Positions 1-8,378 of a stretch of 64,000 nucleotides of DNA are shown here, in pieces. The notes beneath the pieces were generated by a model. That model was not told the origin of the DNA. It did no database searches and saw nothing but the letters and a program-made list of their open reading frames with translations. The stretch's first letter is position 1, and each line of letters starts with the position of its first letter. The stretch spans positions 379,934 through 443,933 of the forward strand of contig NZ_RBIJ01000001.1 of the NCBI RefSeq assembly GCF_003633725.1, given 5' to 3'. The stretch comes from Brockia lithotrophica. Lineage in GTDB: Bacteria > Bacillota > Bacilli > Thermicanales > DSM-22653. Position numbers and translations under genes: made by a program.

Positions 1-574
1 TGAGCCACGTGAGTCCTTCGCTCACCTGACCGACGAGGCGGATCCCCCGAAGCGAGATCGCGGCGACGAAAGAAACGCCCAGGGCCGCGAGGAGGTTGGC
101 TACGCCGCCCTCGAAGGGGTTGTGCGTGAGCGCCTCACCCAAGGGGAAGCCCATGGCGTGAAACAGGGAGTTCACGTAGCCGCTCCAGCCCACCGCCACG
201 GTGGCGACGATCACCGTGAACTCGAAGATGAGGTCCCAGCCGACGATCCAGGCGAAGATCTCCCCAAGGCTCACGTACGTGTACGTGTAGGCGCTTCCGG
301 CCACGGGCACCAGGGAGGCGAATTCGACGTACATGAGGGCGACGGCGAGCGTGACGATGCCCCCGATGAGAAAGGAGAACGGTACAGCCGGCCCCGCATC
401 GTGGGCGGCCACCGTCCCGGGAAGCACGAAGATCCCCGCCCCGATCACGGCCCCGATCGTGTAGAAAAAGAGGGGTACGGGTCCGAGTTCGCGCCGAAGG
501 CGGTGTCCTTCTTCCTCTGCAAGGGATTTTGCCCATTCGATCGACTTGCGGCGGAAAACCGTGGGGTGCGACAT
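1..574 (-). CDS. amino acid permease (APC superfamily), partial
   Basis: N-terminal 191 residues of a membrane transporter that runs off the left edge. The start is ATG at 574, preceded by an AAAGGAG ribosome-binding site. The protein begins with a short charged cytoplasmic segment, then a first membrane helix containing FYTIGAVIGAGIFVLPG near residues 35-52, the typical APC helix-1 motif with its unwound GAGIF segment. At least four more hydrophobic segments follow. APC carriers of this kind import amino acids or polyamines by proton or sodium coupling, or exchange them; the substrate cannot be told from this part. It lies 25 bp downstream of the terC-like gene on the same strand and may be cotranscribed with it. 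Confidence 0.8.
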   Translation of the reverse strand, partial: MSHPTVFRRKSIEWAKSLAEEEGHRLRRELGPVPLFFYTIGAVIGAGIFVLPGTVAAHDAGPAVPFSFLIGGIVTLAVALMYVEFASLVPVAGSAYTYTYVSLGEIFAWIVGWDLIFEFTVIVATVAVGWSGYVNSLFHAMGFPLGEALTHNPFEGGVANLLAALGVSFVAAISLRGIRLVGQVSEGLTWL

Positions 575-599
575 GTGCTCCGTCTCCTTTCCCGCAACG

Positions 600-1247
600 T
601 CAGGGTGTCCTGCCGCGTCGGCGCAGGGAAGAAAGCGCAACCAAAAGCAAATATACCCCGAAACCGAGGAGGGTTCCTACCGGCGGCGTGCAGAAGGAAG
701 GAATTTCCGCAGGCGCAAAGGCGGCCATTCCGTGGCGGAGGAGTTTGGCGCCGGCAAGCCAGAGGAAGAAGGCGGCAAGTCGCGAAATCCACGGAGACGC
801 GGCGAATTCCCGCGGGAAGAGGCGAACGAGGAAGAGGGTGAGGCCGAGGCTCGTCGCTGTGACGGCAAAAAAGGTCCACCCCTCTACGGCAAAGGCTTGG
901 GCGACGAGGATCTGGTCGATCCCGAGTACGAAGTCTAGGGCGACGAGGGTGACGAGCGCCTTGAGGATCCGCCGGACGAAGGAGAGTTCCGAACGTTCCT
1001 CCCGGGCGAAGAGCAGGTTCCCCGCGAGAATCCAGGCGAGGAGCCCTGCGGCGAGGGGCACGTACGGAAGCGTGAGGGCAAACGAAAACGCCCACCCGTA
1101 GGCGGTCCTTAGTAGGGAAAATCCGAGGACCGCCACAAGGAGGGCGGGGAGGCGTAGGGGAAAGTAGCGGCGGAAAAAGGCGAGAAGGACGAGGGCGTTG
1201 TCGACCTCGGTGAGCACGCTCAAGAAAAAGAACGCGGCTTCCTTCAC
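600..1247 (-). CDS. TerC-family integral membrane protein
   Basis: Membrane protein of 215 residues with about six to seven hydrophobic helices. The family-defining acidic motifs are present: EVDNALVL near residues 14-21 and DFVLGIDQILV near 104-114, which place Asp residues within membrane helices. TerC-family proteins (YjbE, YkoY, Alx) are implicated in manganese efflux or metallation of exported enzymes. The start is GTG at 1247 with a GGGGGGA Shine-Dalgarno sequence. That ribosome-binding site overlaps one arm of a 10-bp hairpin in the leader. It sits between the SDH protease gene and the permease gene, all on the minus strand. Family assignment is good; the metal is inferred. Confidence 0.8.
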   Translation of the reverse strand: MKEAAFFFLSVLTEVDNALVLLAFFRRYFPLRLPALLVAVLGFSLLRTAYGWAFSFALTLPYVPLAAGLLAWILAGNLLFAREERSELSFVRRILKALVTLVALDFVLGIDQILVAQAFAVEGWTFFAVTATSLGLTLFLVRLFPREFAASPWISRLAAFFLWLAGAKLLRHGMAAFAPAEIPSFCTPPVGTLLGFGVYLLLVALSSLRRRGRTP

Positions 1248-1255
1248 CGCAGTCC

Positions 1256-1318
1256 CCCCGCACGCACGACGCTCGCATGGTCTCGGCTCGTCTCAGGTAT
1301 ATGCGCGGGCGTGCGGGG
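1256..1318 (-). promoter_or_regulatory. leader hairpin over the terC-like ribosome-binding site
   Basis: A perfect 10-bp inverted repeat (positions 1309-1318 pairing with 1256-1265, CCCCGCACGC/GCGTGCGGGG) is followed inward by a possible 5-bp CGCAT/ATGCG helix and a 22-nt loop containing GAGAC twice. The downstream arm overlaps the first bases of the GGGGGGA ribosome-binding site (1253-1259) of the TerC-family gene. Base pairing could hide the site. TerC relatives are often under the yybP-ykoY manganese riboswitch, but the diagnostic GGGGAGUAGC segment of that RNA is absent here. Confidence 0.5.
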
Positions 1319-1341
1319 AGAATCCGCCCGAGCTCGCCGAC

Positions 1342-2184
1342 TCAGCGGGGCGGCTTCGGGCGCTCGTACGGCTTTTCGTAAGGAAGGGGGATGTATTGGA
1401 CAGAAGGTCGGCGTCCTGCGGGCTGGGGGTAGAGCTCCATGAGGCGGTAGATCTCCGGTGGGAGGTCCGTGTGGATGTCAAACCCTAGGGACCGTAGCTC
1501 TTCGACGCCGATCGGATAGTCGTGCGTCCACCGCCCTTCGCTCAAGAGTCGGGCGAGGACCTCGGCCTTTTCCTCCGGCATCTTGCGCCGCAGGAGTTCG
1601 TACAAGCTCGTCCGGACCTGACGCAGGGCCTTTTGCGCTACGTCCGCGAGGATGAGCGTGCGGTCGTCGATGCTTTCCAGAGGCTTGGCTTCGATTACCT
1701 TGAGGATGCTCGCCGCGGGGTATTCTCCGAGTTGCGGGTCGACCGGCCCGAGGACTGCGTTTTCGTCCATCACGATCTCGTCGGCAGCGAGGGCGATGAG
1801 CGTGCCGCCGGACATCGCGTAGTGTGGGACGAAGACGGTGACCTTGGCGGGGTGCTTCGCAAGGGCGTAGGCGATCTGTTCGGCGGCGAGGACGAGGCCG
1901 CCCGGGGTGTGGAGGATGAGGTCGATGGGCATGTCGGGCGGGGTAAGGCGTATCGCCCGAAGCACCTGTTCGGAGTCTTCGATGTCGATGTAGCGGGTAA
2001 TCGGGATCCCCAAAAAGCTCAGGGCTTCTTGGCGGTGGATGAGGGTGATCACGCGCGAGTGGCGTTTCTTTTCGAGCCTGCGCATGAGTTCCGTCCGCTG
2101 GAGCTCGATTCGCCGTTGGTGAAGCATGGGGAGGAGGGCGGTGAGGAGGAAAAACAGCCAAAAGAAGCTAAAAAATATGTCCAC
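1342..2184 (-). CDS. SDH-family membrane serine protease (ClpP/crotonase fold)
   Basis: A 280-residue protein with one N-terminal membrane helix (about residues 3-22, FFSFFWLFFLLTALL) followed by an SDH_protease domain. Recognisable elements are LILHTPGGLVLAAEQIAYAL, the conserved oxyanion/glycine segment of the fold, and YAMSGGTLIALAADEIVM with the nucleophile Ser. PVDPQLG follows as in other members. These proteins are related to SppA and ClpP and are thought to degrade membrane or signal peptides. The start is GTG at 2184, chosen for the AAGGGGG site 8 bases upstream. The open frame continues far upstream, but that part is the shadow of proB. It is first in a run with the terC-like gene and the permease. 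Confidence 0.8.
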   Translation of the reverse strand: MDIFFSFFWLFFLLTALLPMLHQRRIELQRTELMRRLEKKRHSRVITLIHRQEALSFLGIPITRYIDIEDSEQVLRAIRLTPPDMPIDLILHTPGGLVLAAEQIAYALAKHPAKVTVFVPHYAMSGGTLIALAADEIVMDENAVLGPVDPQLGEYPAASILKVIEAKPLESIDDRTLILADVAQKALRQVRTSLYELLRRKMPEEKAEVLARLLSEGRWTHDYPIGVEELRSLGFDIHTDLPPEIYRLMELYPQPAGRRPSVQYIPLPYEKPYERPKPPR

Positions 2185-2286
2185 CTCGGGATCCCCCTTG
2201 CGTCCGGAAAGGCGAGGGTTTTCGCGCGTCGAAACGCCGTACCTTCGTTGCCCGAACGCGGAAATTGGTGGCGAATTCCTGTGTTC

Positions 2287-2315
2287 ATGATACCTCAGGT
2301 GTGGGCGAGAGGCAC
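2287..2315 (-). promoter_or_regulatory. possible promoter for the SDH protease gene
   Basis: Minus-strand -10 TATCAT (2287-2292), 17-bp spacer and a poor -35 (GTGCCT, 2310-2315). The -10 is 5/6 to consensus but the -35 is weak, so this is tentative. It would diverge from the proBA promoter. Confidence 0.35.
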
Positions 2316-2337
2316 GCGTTTCCGCATCCGGCGACCG

Positions 2338-2366
2338 TTGACGCGCCTTCGGCGAAGCGCTACATT
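2338..2366 (+). promoter_or_regulatory. sigma-A-type promoter of proBA
   Basis: TTGACG at 2338-2343, 17-bp spacer and TACATT at 2361-2366, 62 bp before the proB start. The only candidate of this quality in the gap between the divergent SDH and proB genes. Confidence 0.65.
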
Positions 2367-2427
2367 GGGAGAAAGTGCGCGGGAAGAGACGCCTCGCACC
2401 CAGGGGTACGTAGGAGGAAGACGACGC

Positions 2428-3561
2428 GTGGGCAAGGAGCTTGGCCGAGCGTACCGGCGCATCGTGGTCAAGGTGGGAACGCACAGCCTTACGGACGAGC
2501 GGGGGGAACTCCGGTACGAGAAATTCGAACAGGTGGTGGCGGACGTCGCCGACGCCGTACACGGCGGGCACGAGGTGATCCTCGTCTCTTCGGGGGCGAT
2601 CGCCCTCGGCGCTTTCCGTCTCGGCTGGCGGCGCGACCTCCTCACGCTCCCGGAGAAACAAGCGGCGGCCGCCGTCGGTCAGACGCTGCTCATGAAGGCC
2701 TACGCGGAATGCTTTGCGGAACGCGGCCTCGCCGTAGGGCAGATCCTGCTCACGCGCGACGACCTCGACGACCGGCGGCGTTACGTCCACCTGTCCAACA
2801 CCTTGGAGACGCTTCTCCGGCATCGGATTCTCCCCATCGTCAACGAGAACGATTCCGTGGCCGTCGAGGAAATCCGCGTTGGCGACAACGACACGCTCGC
2901 CGCCGCGCTCGCCGGCGCCATCACCGCCGACCTCGTCGCCCTCCTCACGGACGTGGAGGGCCTGTACGACAAAAATCCCCGCCTGTACCCGGACGCGCGC
3001 CTGATCTCGGAGGTACGCGAACTCACGCCGGAAATCTGGGCGCTCGCGGAAGGAGCGGGGACCGTCGTCGGGACGGGAGGTATGCGGACAAAGCTCGAGG
3101 CGGCGCGCATCGCTACGAGCATGGGGGTCGACCTCGTCATTTTGCGCGCAGGCGAAGGGCGACTCGGCCGCTTTCTCGCGGGGGAGACTGTCGGAACGCT
3201 CTTTCACCGCAGGCCGGCTCCGCGCGGGAAGAAGCGGTGGCTGCAGGCGGTCGCCCGCCCGAGCGGCACGATCGTCGTCGACGACGGCGCGGTGGAGGCG
3301 CTCGTGCGTGGAAAGAAGAGCCTTCTCGTGCCCGGGGTTCGTCGCGTCGAAGGCACGTTCGAGGAAGGGGACGTAGTCCTCGTCGTCGGCGAAAACGGTC
3401 TTCCCGTGGCCAAGGGGCTCGCCCGCTACGCGAGCGAAGAACTCCGCCGCCTCCTCCAGAGAAAGGCATCGGGGCAGAGCGTCGCCCGCCTGCCGGAGGT
3501 CGTACACCGCGACGAACTCGTCCTCGTCGAAGGGGTTGCCCAGACCTCCCCTGACGCATAA
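2428..3561 (+). CDS. proB: glutamate 5-kinase with PUA domain
   Basis: 377 residues; ATP-dependent phosphorylation of glutamate to gamma-glutamyl phosphate, first step of proline synthesis in the cytoplasm. The amino-acid kinase fold opens with IVVKVGTHSL (about residues 11-20) and includes VSSGAIALG, a substrate-loop NENDSVAVEEIRVGDNDTLAA and TDVEGLYDKNP. A C-terminal PUA domain occupies roughly residues 275-365 (GTIVVDDGAVEAL onwards). Length is normal for PUA-containing ProB. The GTG at 2428 is chosen for the TAGGAGGAAG ribosome-binding site; the longer open frame upstream overlaps the divergent protease gene. proA follows after 32 bp. proC is not in the window. Confidence 0.95.
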   Translation: MGKELGRAYRRIVVKVGTHSLTDERGELRYEKFEQVVADVADAVHGGHEVILVSSGAIALGAFRLGWRRDLLTLPEKQAAAAVGQTLLMKAYAECFAERGLAVGQILLTRDDLDDRRRYVHLSNTLETLLRHRILPIVNENDSVAVEEIRVGDNDTLAAALAGAITADLVALLTDVEGLYDKNPRLYPDARLISEVRELTPEIWALAEGAGTVVGTGGMRTKLEAARIATSMGVDLVILRAGEGRLGRFLAGETVGTLFHRRPAPRGKKRWLQAVARPSGTIVVDDGAVEALVRGKKSLLVPGVRRVEGTFEEGDVVLVVGENGLPVAKGLARYASEELRRLLQRKASGQSVARLPEVVHRDELVLVEGVAQTSPDA

Positions 3562-3593
3562 CGACATATACCTCGACGAAGGAGGAAGAAGCC

Positions 3594-4919
3594 ATGGACC
3601 GCTCCGCATTCGGAGAAGCCGAACCCTCCCTGGAGGAAAAGCGAGAGGCGCTTCTCGCGCTTCTCCGGGAAGTCAAGGCCACGTCCGCGGTCCTCGCCCG
3701 GGCCGACCACGCCACGCGGCAACGCGCCCTCGCCGCCATGGCGGACGCCCTGGAAGCCGACCGAGACGAGATCCTCGCGGCAAACGCCGAAGATTTGCGG
3801 CTCGCAGAGGAGACGGGTCTCGACGCACCGCGCAAGGAGCGGCTCACCCTCAACCCCGGACGCATTCGTGCCATGGCCGACGGGCTTCGCGCCCTCGTCG
3901 ACCTGCCCGACCCGCTCGCCCCGCGCGGGGAAATGTGGACGCGGCCGAACGGCCTCCTCATCGAACGTGTCCCCGTGCCGCTCGGCGTAATCGCCATCAT
4001 CTACGAGTCGCGCCCCAACGTCACCGCCGATGCGGCGGGATTGGCCATAAAGAGCGGCAGTGCCGTCGTCCTGCGGGGAGGACGGGAGGCACACCACTCC
4101 AACGCCGCCATCGCCGCAAGCCTGCAAAAGGGCCTGCGCGCGGCGGGACTTCCGGAAAAGACCGCCGTCGTCGTCCCTTGGACGGATCGCGAGCTCGTCG
4201 AAGTGGTGCTTACCGCCCGAGGGCTTGTGGACCTGGCCATCCCCCGCGGCGGTCACGGACTCATCCAGTACGTCGTGCGCACCGCGCAAGTTCCCACGCT
4301 CGAGACCGGCGTGGGGAATAACCACCTTTTCGTGGACCGGTCGGCAGACTTCGCCAAGGCCACGCGGATCGTCGTCGACGCCAAGACGGATCGCCCCGCC
4401 GTGTGCAACGCCTTGGAGACGCTTCTCGTCCATCGGGAGATCGCCGAGGCGTGGCTTCCCGAGGCCGGACGAGCCCTTGTCGACGCGGGCGTCGAACTCA
4501 GGGGGTGCCCGGAGAGCGTGCGCATTTTGAGGGCGCACGGTATTCCTGTGCGCGAGGCGACGGAGGAGGACTGGGAGACGGAGTACCTCGACCTCATCCT
4601 CGCCGTGCGCGTGGTCGGAGGTCTCGACGAGGCGCTGGCCCACATCGCCCGCTACGGGACGGGACACTCGGAGGCGATCGTCGCCGAGGACCGGGAAACG
4701 GCGGAAGCCTTCCTTGCGGCCGTAGACGCCGCGGCGGTGTACCACAACGCCTCGACGCGCTTCACGGACGGCGGGGAGTTCGGCTTCGGCGCAGAAATGG
4801 GGATCTCGACGCAAAAGCTCCACGCCCGCGGACCGGTGGGGCCGCGCGAGCTCGTGTCCTACAAGTACGTCGTCCGGGGAAACGGTCAGGTGCGCGGCTT
4901 TCGGGCCCAAGACCGCTGA
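3594..4919 (+). CDS. proA: gamma-glutamyl phosphate reductase
   Basis: 441 residues; NADPH-dependent reduction of gamma-glutamyl phosphate to glutamate 5-semialdehyde, second step of proline synthesis. It has the ALDH-like fold with PLGVIAIIYESRPNVTADA (NADP-binding region) and the catalytic cysteine in RPAVCNALETLLVH. The C-terminal EFGFGAEMGISTQKLHARGPVG is a family hallmark. Start ATG at 3594 follows a GAAGGAGGAAG ribosome-binding site. It forms a two-gene operon with proB, ended by the strong terminator at 4949-4978. Confidence 0.96.
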   Translation: MDRSAFGEAEPSLEEKREALLALLREVKATSAVLARADHATRQRALAAMADALEADRDEILAANAEDLRLAEETGLDAPRKERLTLNPGRIRAMADGLRALVDLPDPLAPRGEMWTRPNGLLIERVPVPLGVIAIIYESRPNVTADAAGLAIKSGSAVVLRGGREAHHSNAAIAASLQKGLRAAGLPEKTAVVVPWTDRELVEVVLTARGLVDLAIPRGGHGLIQYVVRTAQVPTLETGVGNNHLFVDRSADFAKATRIVVDAKTDRPAVCNALETLLVHREIAEAWLPEAGRALVDAGVELRGCPESVRILRAHGIPVREATEEDWETEYLDLILAVRVVGGLDEALAHIARYGTGHSEAIVAEDRETAEAFLAAVDAAAVYHNASTRFTDGGEFGFGAEMGISTQKLHARGPVGPRELVSYKYVVRGNGQVRGFRAQDR

Positions 4920-4948
4920 CGTAAGCTCCTTTCGGGGGAACCGAACCT

Positions 4949-4978
4949 ACGGGCGGCACGTGCGTGCCGCCCGTTTTT
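4949..4978 (+). terminator. rho-independent terminator of proBA
   Basis: Perfect 11-bp stem ACGGGCGGCAC/GTGCCGCCCGT with a GTGC loop and a run of five T, 30 bp after the proA stop codon. Confidence 0.93.
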
Positions 4979-5089
4979 CGTGTTGAGCGCTTTCCGCGCC
5001 GGCCGGCATCACGGATTTCCCGGAATGGAGGCCCTTCCTTTGGGAGAACGTATGGGTGGTCGACGCATACCCGAAAGGAGGGGACTTGG

Positions 5090-5941
5090 GTGAGGGAGTA
5101 CGTGTACGCGGGGCGGGGGAAGGCCGGACGCAGGGCCTGTGCGGGCGTACTCGCCGCTCTTTTCTTCGCCTTTGCCCTTGCTTGGGTATCTCCGGGAAAA
5201 ACGGGCTACGCGCTTTCCTCCGAAACAAGCGAGGCTGGCGATCCGGGAATCGAAACCTTCAGCTGGGGGTTTAAAAAGGCAAAGGGAGGAAATCCGCCTT
5301 CCATCGACGAAGAAGGTTTTCGGGAGCTCGTGGAACGCTTCGGTGCGCGCTTCTACGATCCGTCCGGGAAAAAGGTCGTCTACCTCACCTTCGACAACGG
5401 GTACGAAAACGGGTACACAGCCCGGATCCTCGACGTCCTGCGGGAAAAGGGCGTTCCGGCCGCCTTCTTCGTCACGGGGCACTACGTGAAGTCGCAACCC
5501 GAGCTCGTCCGCCGCATGGTTCGGGAGGGGCACATCGTCGGAAACCACTCCTACCACCACCCGGACATGAGCCGCATGAGCGCGGCGGAAATCCGCGCGG
5601 ATCTGGAAAAGCTGAACGCCGCCGTACGCGAGATCGTGCCGGAAGCGGAAATTCGGTACTTCCGTCCTCCTCGCGGGATCTTCGACGAAAAGACGCTGGC
5701 GACGGCGCGCGACCTCGGCATGACCACGGTCTTTTGGTCGATCGCGTACAAGGATTGGGACACGAAGGTCGTACACGGAGGCGACTACGCCGTGCGCCAG
5801 GTCCTCGAGCAACTGCACCCGGGAGCCGTAATCCTCCTCCACAGCGTGTCCCGCGACAACGCAGAAGGTCTGCCTCGGATCATCGACGAGGTACGCGCGC
5901 AAGGGTATACCTTTCGCTCGCTCGACGACTGGGGGAAGTGA
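5090..5941 (+). CDS. PdaA-like polysaccharide deacetylase, secreted
   Basis: 283 residues with an N-terminal signal or anchor (hydrophobic stretch about residues 14-32, ending near SPGKTGYA). It has a NodB-type carbohydrate esterase-4 domain. YLTFDNGYENGYT contains the catalytic and metal Asp region in the form typical of PdaA. HIVGNHSYHHPDMS gives the metal-binding histidines. Also visible are FRPPRG, VFWSIAYKDWD and PGAVILLHS. PdaA enzymes remove acetyl groups from N-acetylmuramic acid so that muramic delta-lactam can form in the spore cortex, which fits a spore former. GTG at 5090 follows AAAGGAGGGG. It is monocistronic after the proBA terminator. Confidence 0.87.
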   Translation: MREYVYAGRGKAGRRACAGVLAALFFAFALAWVSPGKTGYALSSETSEAGDPGIETFSWGFKKAKGGNPPSIDEEGFRELVERFGARFYDPSGKKVVYLTFDNGYENGYTARILDVLREKGVPAAFFVTGHYVKSQPELVRRMVREGHIVGNHSYHHPDMSRMSAAEIRADLEKLNAAVREIVPEAEIRYFRPPRGIFDEKTLATARDLGMTTVFWSIAYKDWDTKVVHGGDYAVRQVLEQLHPGAVILLHSVSRDNAEGLPRIIDEVRAQGYTFRSLDDWGK

Positions 5942-6137
5942 GCCGCTACCCGGCGTTCGTCGCTCACTCATTCAGCCGGGAGAAGAGAGCCGCCCCCGAC
6001 CGTTAGGAAGCGAGTCGCACCGGGCACCCGCGCCGGTGAACAGGCGCACGTACGCGGGCGAAGGCGAGACCTTCGCAGAGGGCGAACGGAGAAAGAACCT
6101 CCCGAGCGCACGACGGGGTGGGGAAGGGAGCCTGGCA

Positions 6138-8378
6138 ATGGAACGTACGGGAAACGCCGTTCGGGAACGCGGGACGCCCGCGCTCGACGTGTTCTTTCGG
6201 CCGCAAGCTGTGGCCGTAGTCGGCGCGTCGCACGTCCCCGGAAAGATCGGGCACATCGTCGTACGGAACCTTCAGGAGAGCGGCTACACCGGCCGGATCG
6301 TACCCGTGAACCCAAAGGGCGGCGAAATCCGCGGCCTTCCCGTGGCCCAAAGCCTCTCCGAGGCCGCGGCGGAAGGGCCGATCGATCTCGCCGTCGTAGC
6401 CGTACCTGCACCCGCCGTTGTGGACGTAGCCGAAGAGGCGGGGCGCGTGGGGGTGCGGGGGCTCGTCGTTCTGAGCGCCGGCTTTCGCGAGACGGGACCC
6501 GAGGGGGCGCGCCGCGAGGCGGCCCTCTTGAAGGTCGTTCGGCGCCATTCCATGCGCCTACTCGGGCCCAACGTCGTAGGGGTCGTGGACACCCACACGC
6601 CGCTTAACGCGACGTTTGCCGAAGGCTTCCCCAACCGCGGGGAAGTGGCCTTCGTCTCCCAGAGCGGGGCCCTCCTCCTCGCGATCCACGACTGGGCGCG
6701 CAAGGAGGGCATGGGCTTTTCGCGCTTTCTGAGCCTCGGAAACAAGACCGACGTGGACGAATCCGACGCCCTGGCGGCGCTTGCGGAAGACCCGAACACG
6801 CGGGTGATCCTCCTCTACCTCGAAGACGTTCGGGACGGGAGGCGGTTCCTCGAGGCGGCCCGCCGGGCCGTGCGGGAAAAGCCCGTCGTCGTCCTCAAGA
6901 GCGGCCGAAGCGACGCGGGCGCCCGCGCCGCCGCCTCGCACACAGGGGCGCTTGCGGGTTCCGATCGCGCCTACGAGGCAGCCTTCCGCCAAAGCGGGGT
7001 CCTGCGGGTGAATTCCCTGGAGGAGCTCTTTGCTGCAGCGTGGGCCTTTTTGTCTCCGCGATACCCCAGGGGGAAAAAGGTGGCCGTACTCACGAACGCG
7101 GGCGGCGGGGGCATCCTGGCGAGCGACGCCCTTGCGGCGCGCGGGCTGGAGCTTTCCTCCCTTTCCCGAGATACGATCCGCGAACTGCGCGAGACGTTGC
7201 CGCCGGAGGCGAGCGCCCTCAATCCCGTAGACGTCCTGGGGGACGCCCGTGCGGATCGCTACGCACGGGCGGCGGAGGTCCTCGCCCGCGATCCGGAGAC
7301 GGACGGCATCCTGGCGATCGTCTGTCCGACGGCGACGGCCGAGCCGGAGAAGACCGCCCAGGTCCTCGCGGAAACCGCCGCGCGTTTCGACCTCCCCCTC
7401 ACCGCCGCCTTCATGGGCGGAGAGGCCATGGAGGCGGGGGTGCGCCGTTTGCGGGAGGCGCGGATTCCTGTCTACGCCTTTCCCGAAGCCGCGGCGGAAG
7501 CGTGGGCCCGCCTCGTCGCCTACGGGGAATTGCGCACGCGTTCGCAAACGCCGACGCTCTGGGATTCCCCTCACCGCCACCGACTTTTGGGGGAGGGGGA
7601 CGTCCGTCGGGCGGAGGAGGTCTTTGCCCGCGTGCGCGCGGAAGGACGCCGCGTCCTCCTCTCGAGCGAGGTGCTCGAAGTTCTCGCCGCCTTCGGAATT
7701 CCCGTAGCGCCTACGCGCCTCGCGCGCACGGCCCGAGAGGCGGCGGCGATCGCCGAGGAGTTCGGGTACCCCGTGGCGCTCAAAATCGCCTCGCCGGACA
7801 TCCTCCACAAATCGGACATTGGCGGTGTACGCCTCGGACTGGCTGACGCAGGTGCGGTGCAGAGGGCCTTTCGCGAGATCGTGGACGCGGCGGCAGCACA
7901 CGTCCCCGACGCCTTCCTCTACGGCGTCGAGGTGCAAAAGATGCTTGTCCGCGGCCACGAGGTGTTCGTAGGCGGAATGCGCGATCCCACGTTCGGCCCG
8001 CTTCTCGTAGCCGGCATGGGCGGAGTATTCGTCAACCTCCTCGAAGACGTCGCCTACCGACTCGTCGAGCCGCTCACGGAACGCGACGTGGAGGAGATCT
8101 TCCGTGAAACCCGCCTCTATCGACTCCTCCGGGGATTTCGCGGAGAGCCGCCGGCCAACCTTGCGGCACTTCACCGGATCGTCGCCCGGGTAGCCGAGCT
8201 CTTGCGGGAGCTCCCGGATGTCCTGGAGCTCGACCTCAACCCCGTATTCGCCTCTCCGGACGGGGCGTGGGTGGTCGACGCCAAGCTCACGCTCCGCGAG
8301 GAGCGAGGGACCGCCCCGTCCCCGTCAGGGGCGCGAAAACCAGAAGGGGGAGCGGAAAGCGATGGACCACGAAGTTGA
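6138..8378 (+). CDS. acetate--CoA ligase (ADP-forming), fused alpha-beta
   Basis: 746 residues. Interconverts acyl-CoA + ADP + phosphate with acid + CoA + ATP, yielding ATP by substrate-level phosphorylation or running backwards. Order of domains: CoA-binding Rossmann domain (about 15-140, AVAVVGASHVPGKIG), succinyl-CoA-ligase-like flavodoxin domains (about 165-460) and an ATP-grasp domain (about 510-720). The phosphorylated active-site His is H268 in SHTGALAG; a second conserved His lies in ILHKSDIGGV of the ATP-grasp part. ATG 6138 follows GGGAAGGGAG; an upstream extension to 6036 is open but lacks a good site. It overlaps the next gene by 17 bp. Confidence 0.9.
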   Translation: MERTGNAVRERGTPALDVFFRPQAVAVVGASHVPGKIGHIVVRNLQESGYTGRIVPVNPKGGEIRGLPVAQSLSEAAAEGPIDLAVVAVPAPAVVDVAEEAGRVGVRGLVVLSAGFRETGPEGARREAALLKVVRRHSMRLLGPNVVGVVDTHTPLNATFAEGFPNRGEVAFVSQSGALLLAIHDWARKEGMGFSRFLSLGNKTDVDESDALAALAEDPNTRVILLYLEDVRDGRRFLEAARRAVREKPVVVLKSGRSDAGARAAASHTGALAGSDRAYEAAFRQSGVLRVNSLEELFAAAWAFLSPRYPRGKKVAVLTNAGGGGILASDALAARGLELSSLSRDTIRELRETLPPEASALNPVDVLGDARADRYARAAEVLARDPETDGILAIVCPTATAEPEKTAQVLAETAARFDLPLTAAFMGGEAMEAGVRRLREARIPVYAFPEAAAEAWARLVAYGELRTRSQTPTLWDSPHRHRLLGEGDVRRAEEVFARVRAEGRRVLLSSEVLEVLAAFGIPVAPTRLARTAREAAAIAEEFGYPVALKIASPDILHKSDIGGVRLGLADAGAVQRAFREIVDAAAAHVPDAFLYGVEVQKMLVRGHEVFVGGMRDPTFGPLLVAGMGGVFVNLLEDVAYRLVEPLTERDVEEIFRETRLYRLLRGFRGEPPANLAALHRIVARVAELLRELPDVLELDLNPVFASPDGAWVVDAKLTLREERGTAPSPSGARKPEGGAESDGPRS

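Noticed and set aside
1248-1318. Canonical yybP-ykoY riboswitch before the TerC-family gene
   Set aside because: The diagnostic GGGGAGUAGC and ACAUACG segments are absent, although CCGAGACC resembles part of the 3' side.
3426-4910. Long open frame (494 codons) opposite proA
   Set aside because: GC-rich third positions keep antisense frames open. No recognisable protein; proA is clear on the other strand.
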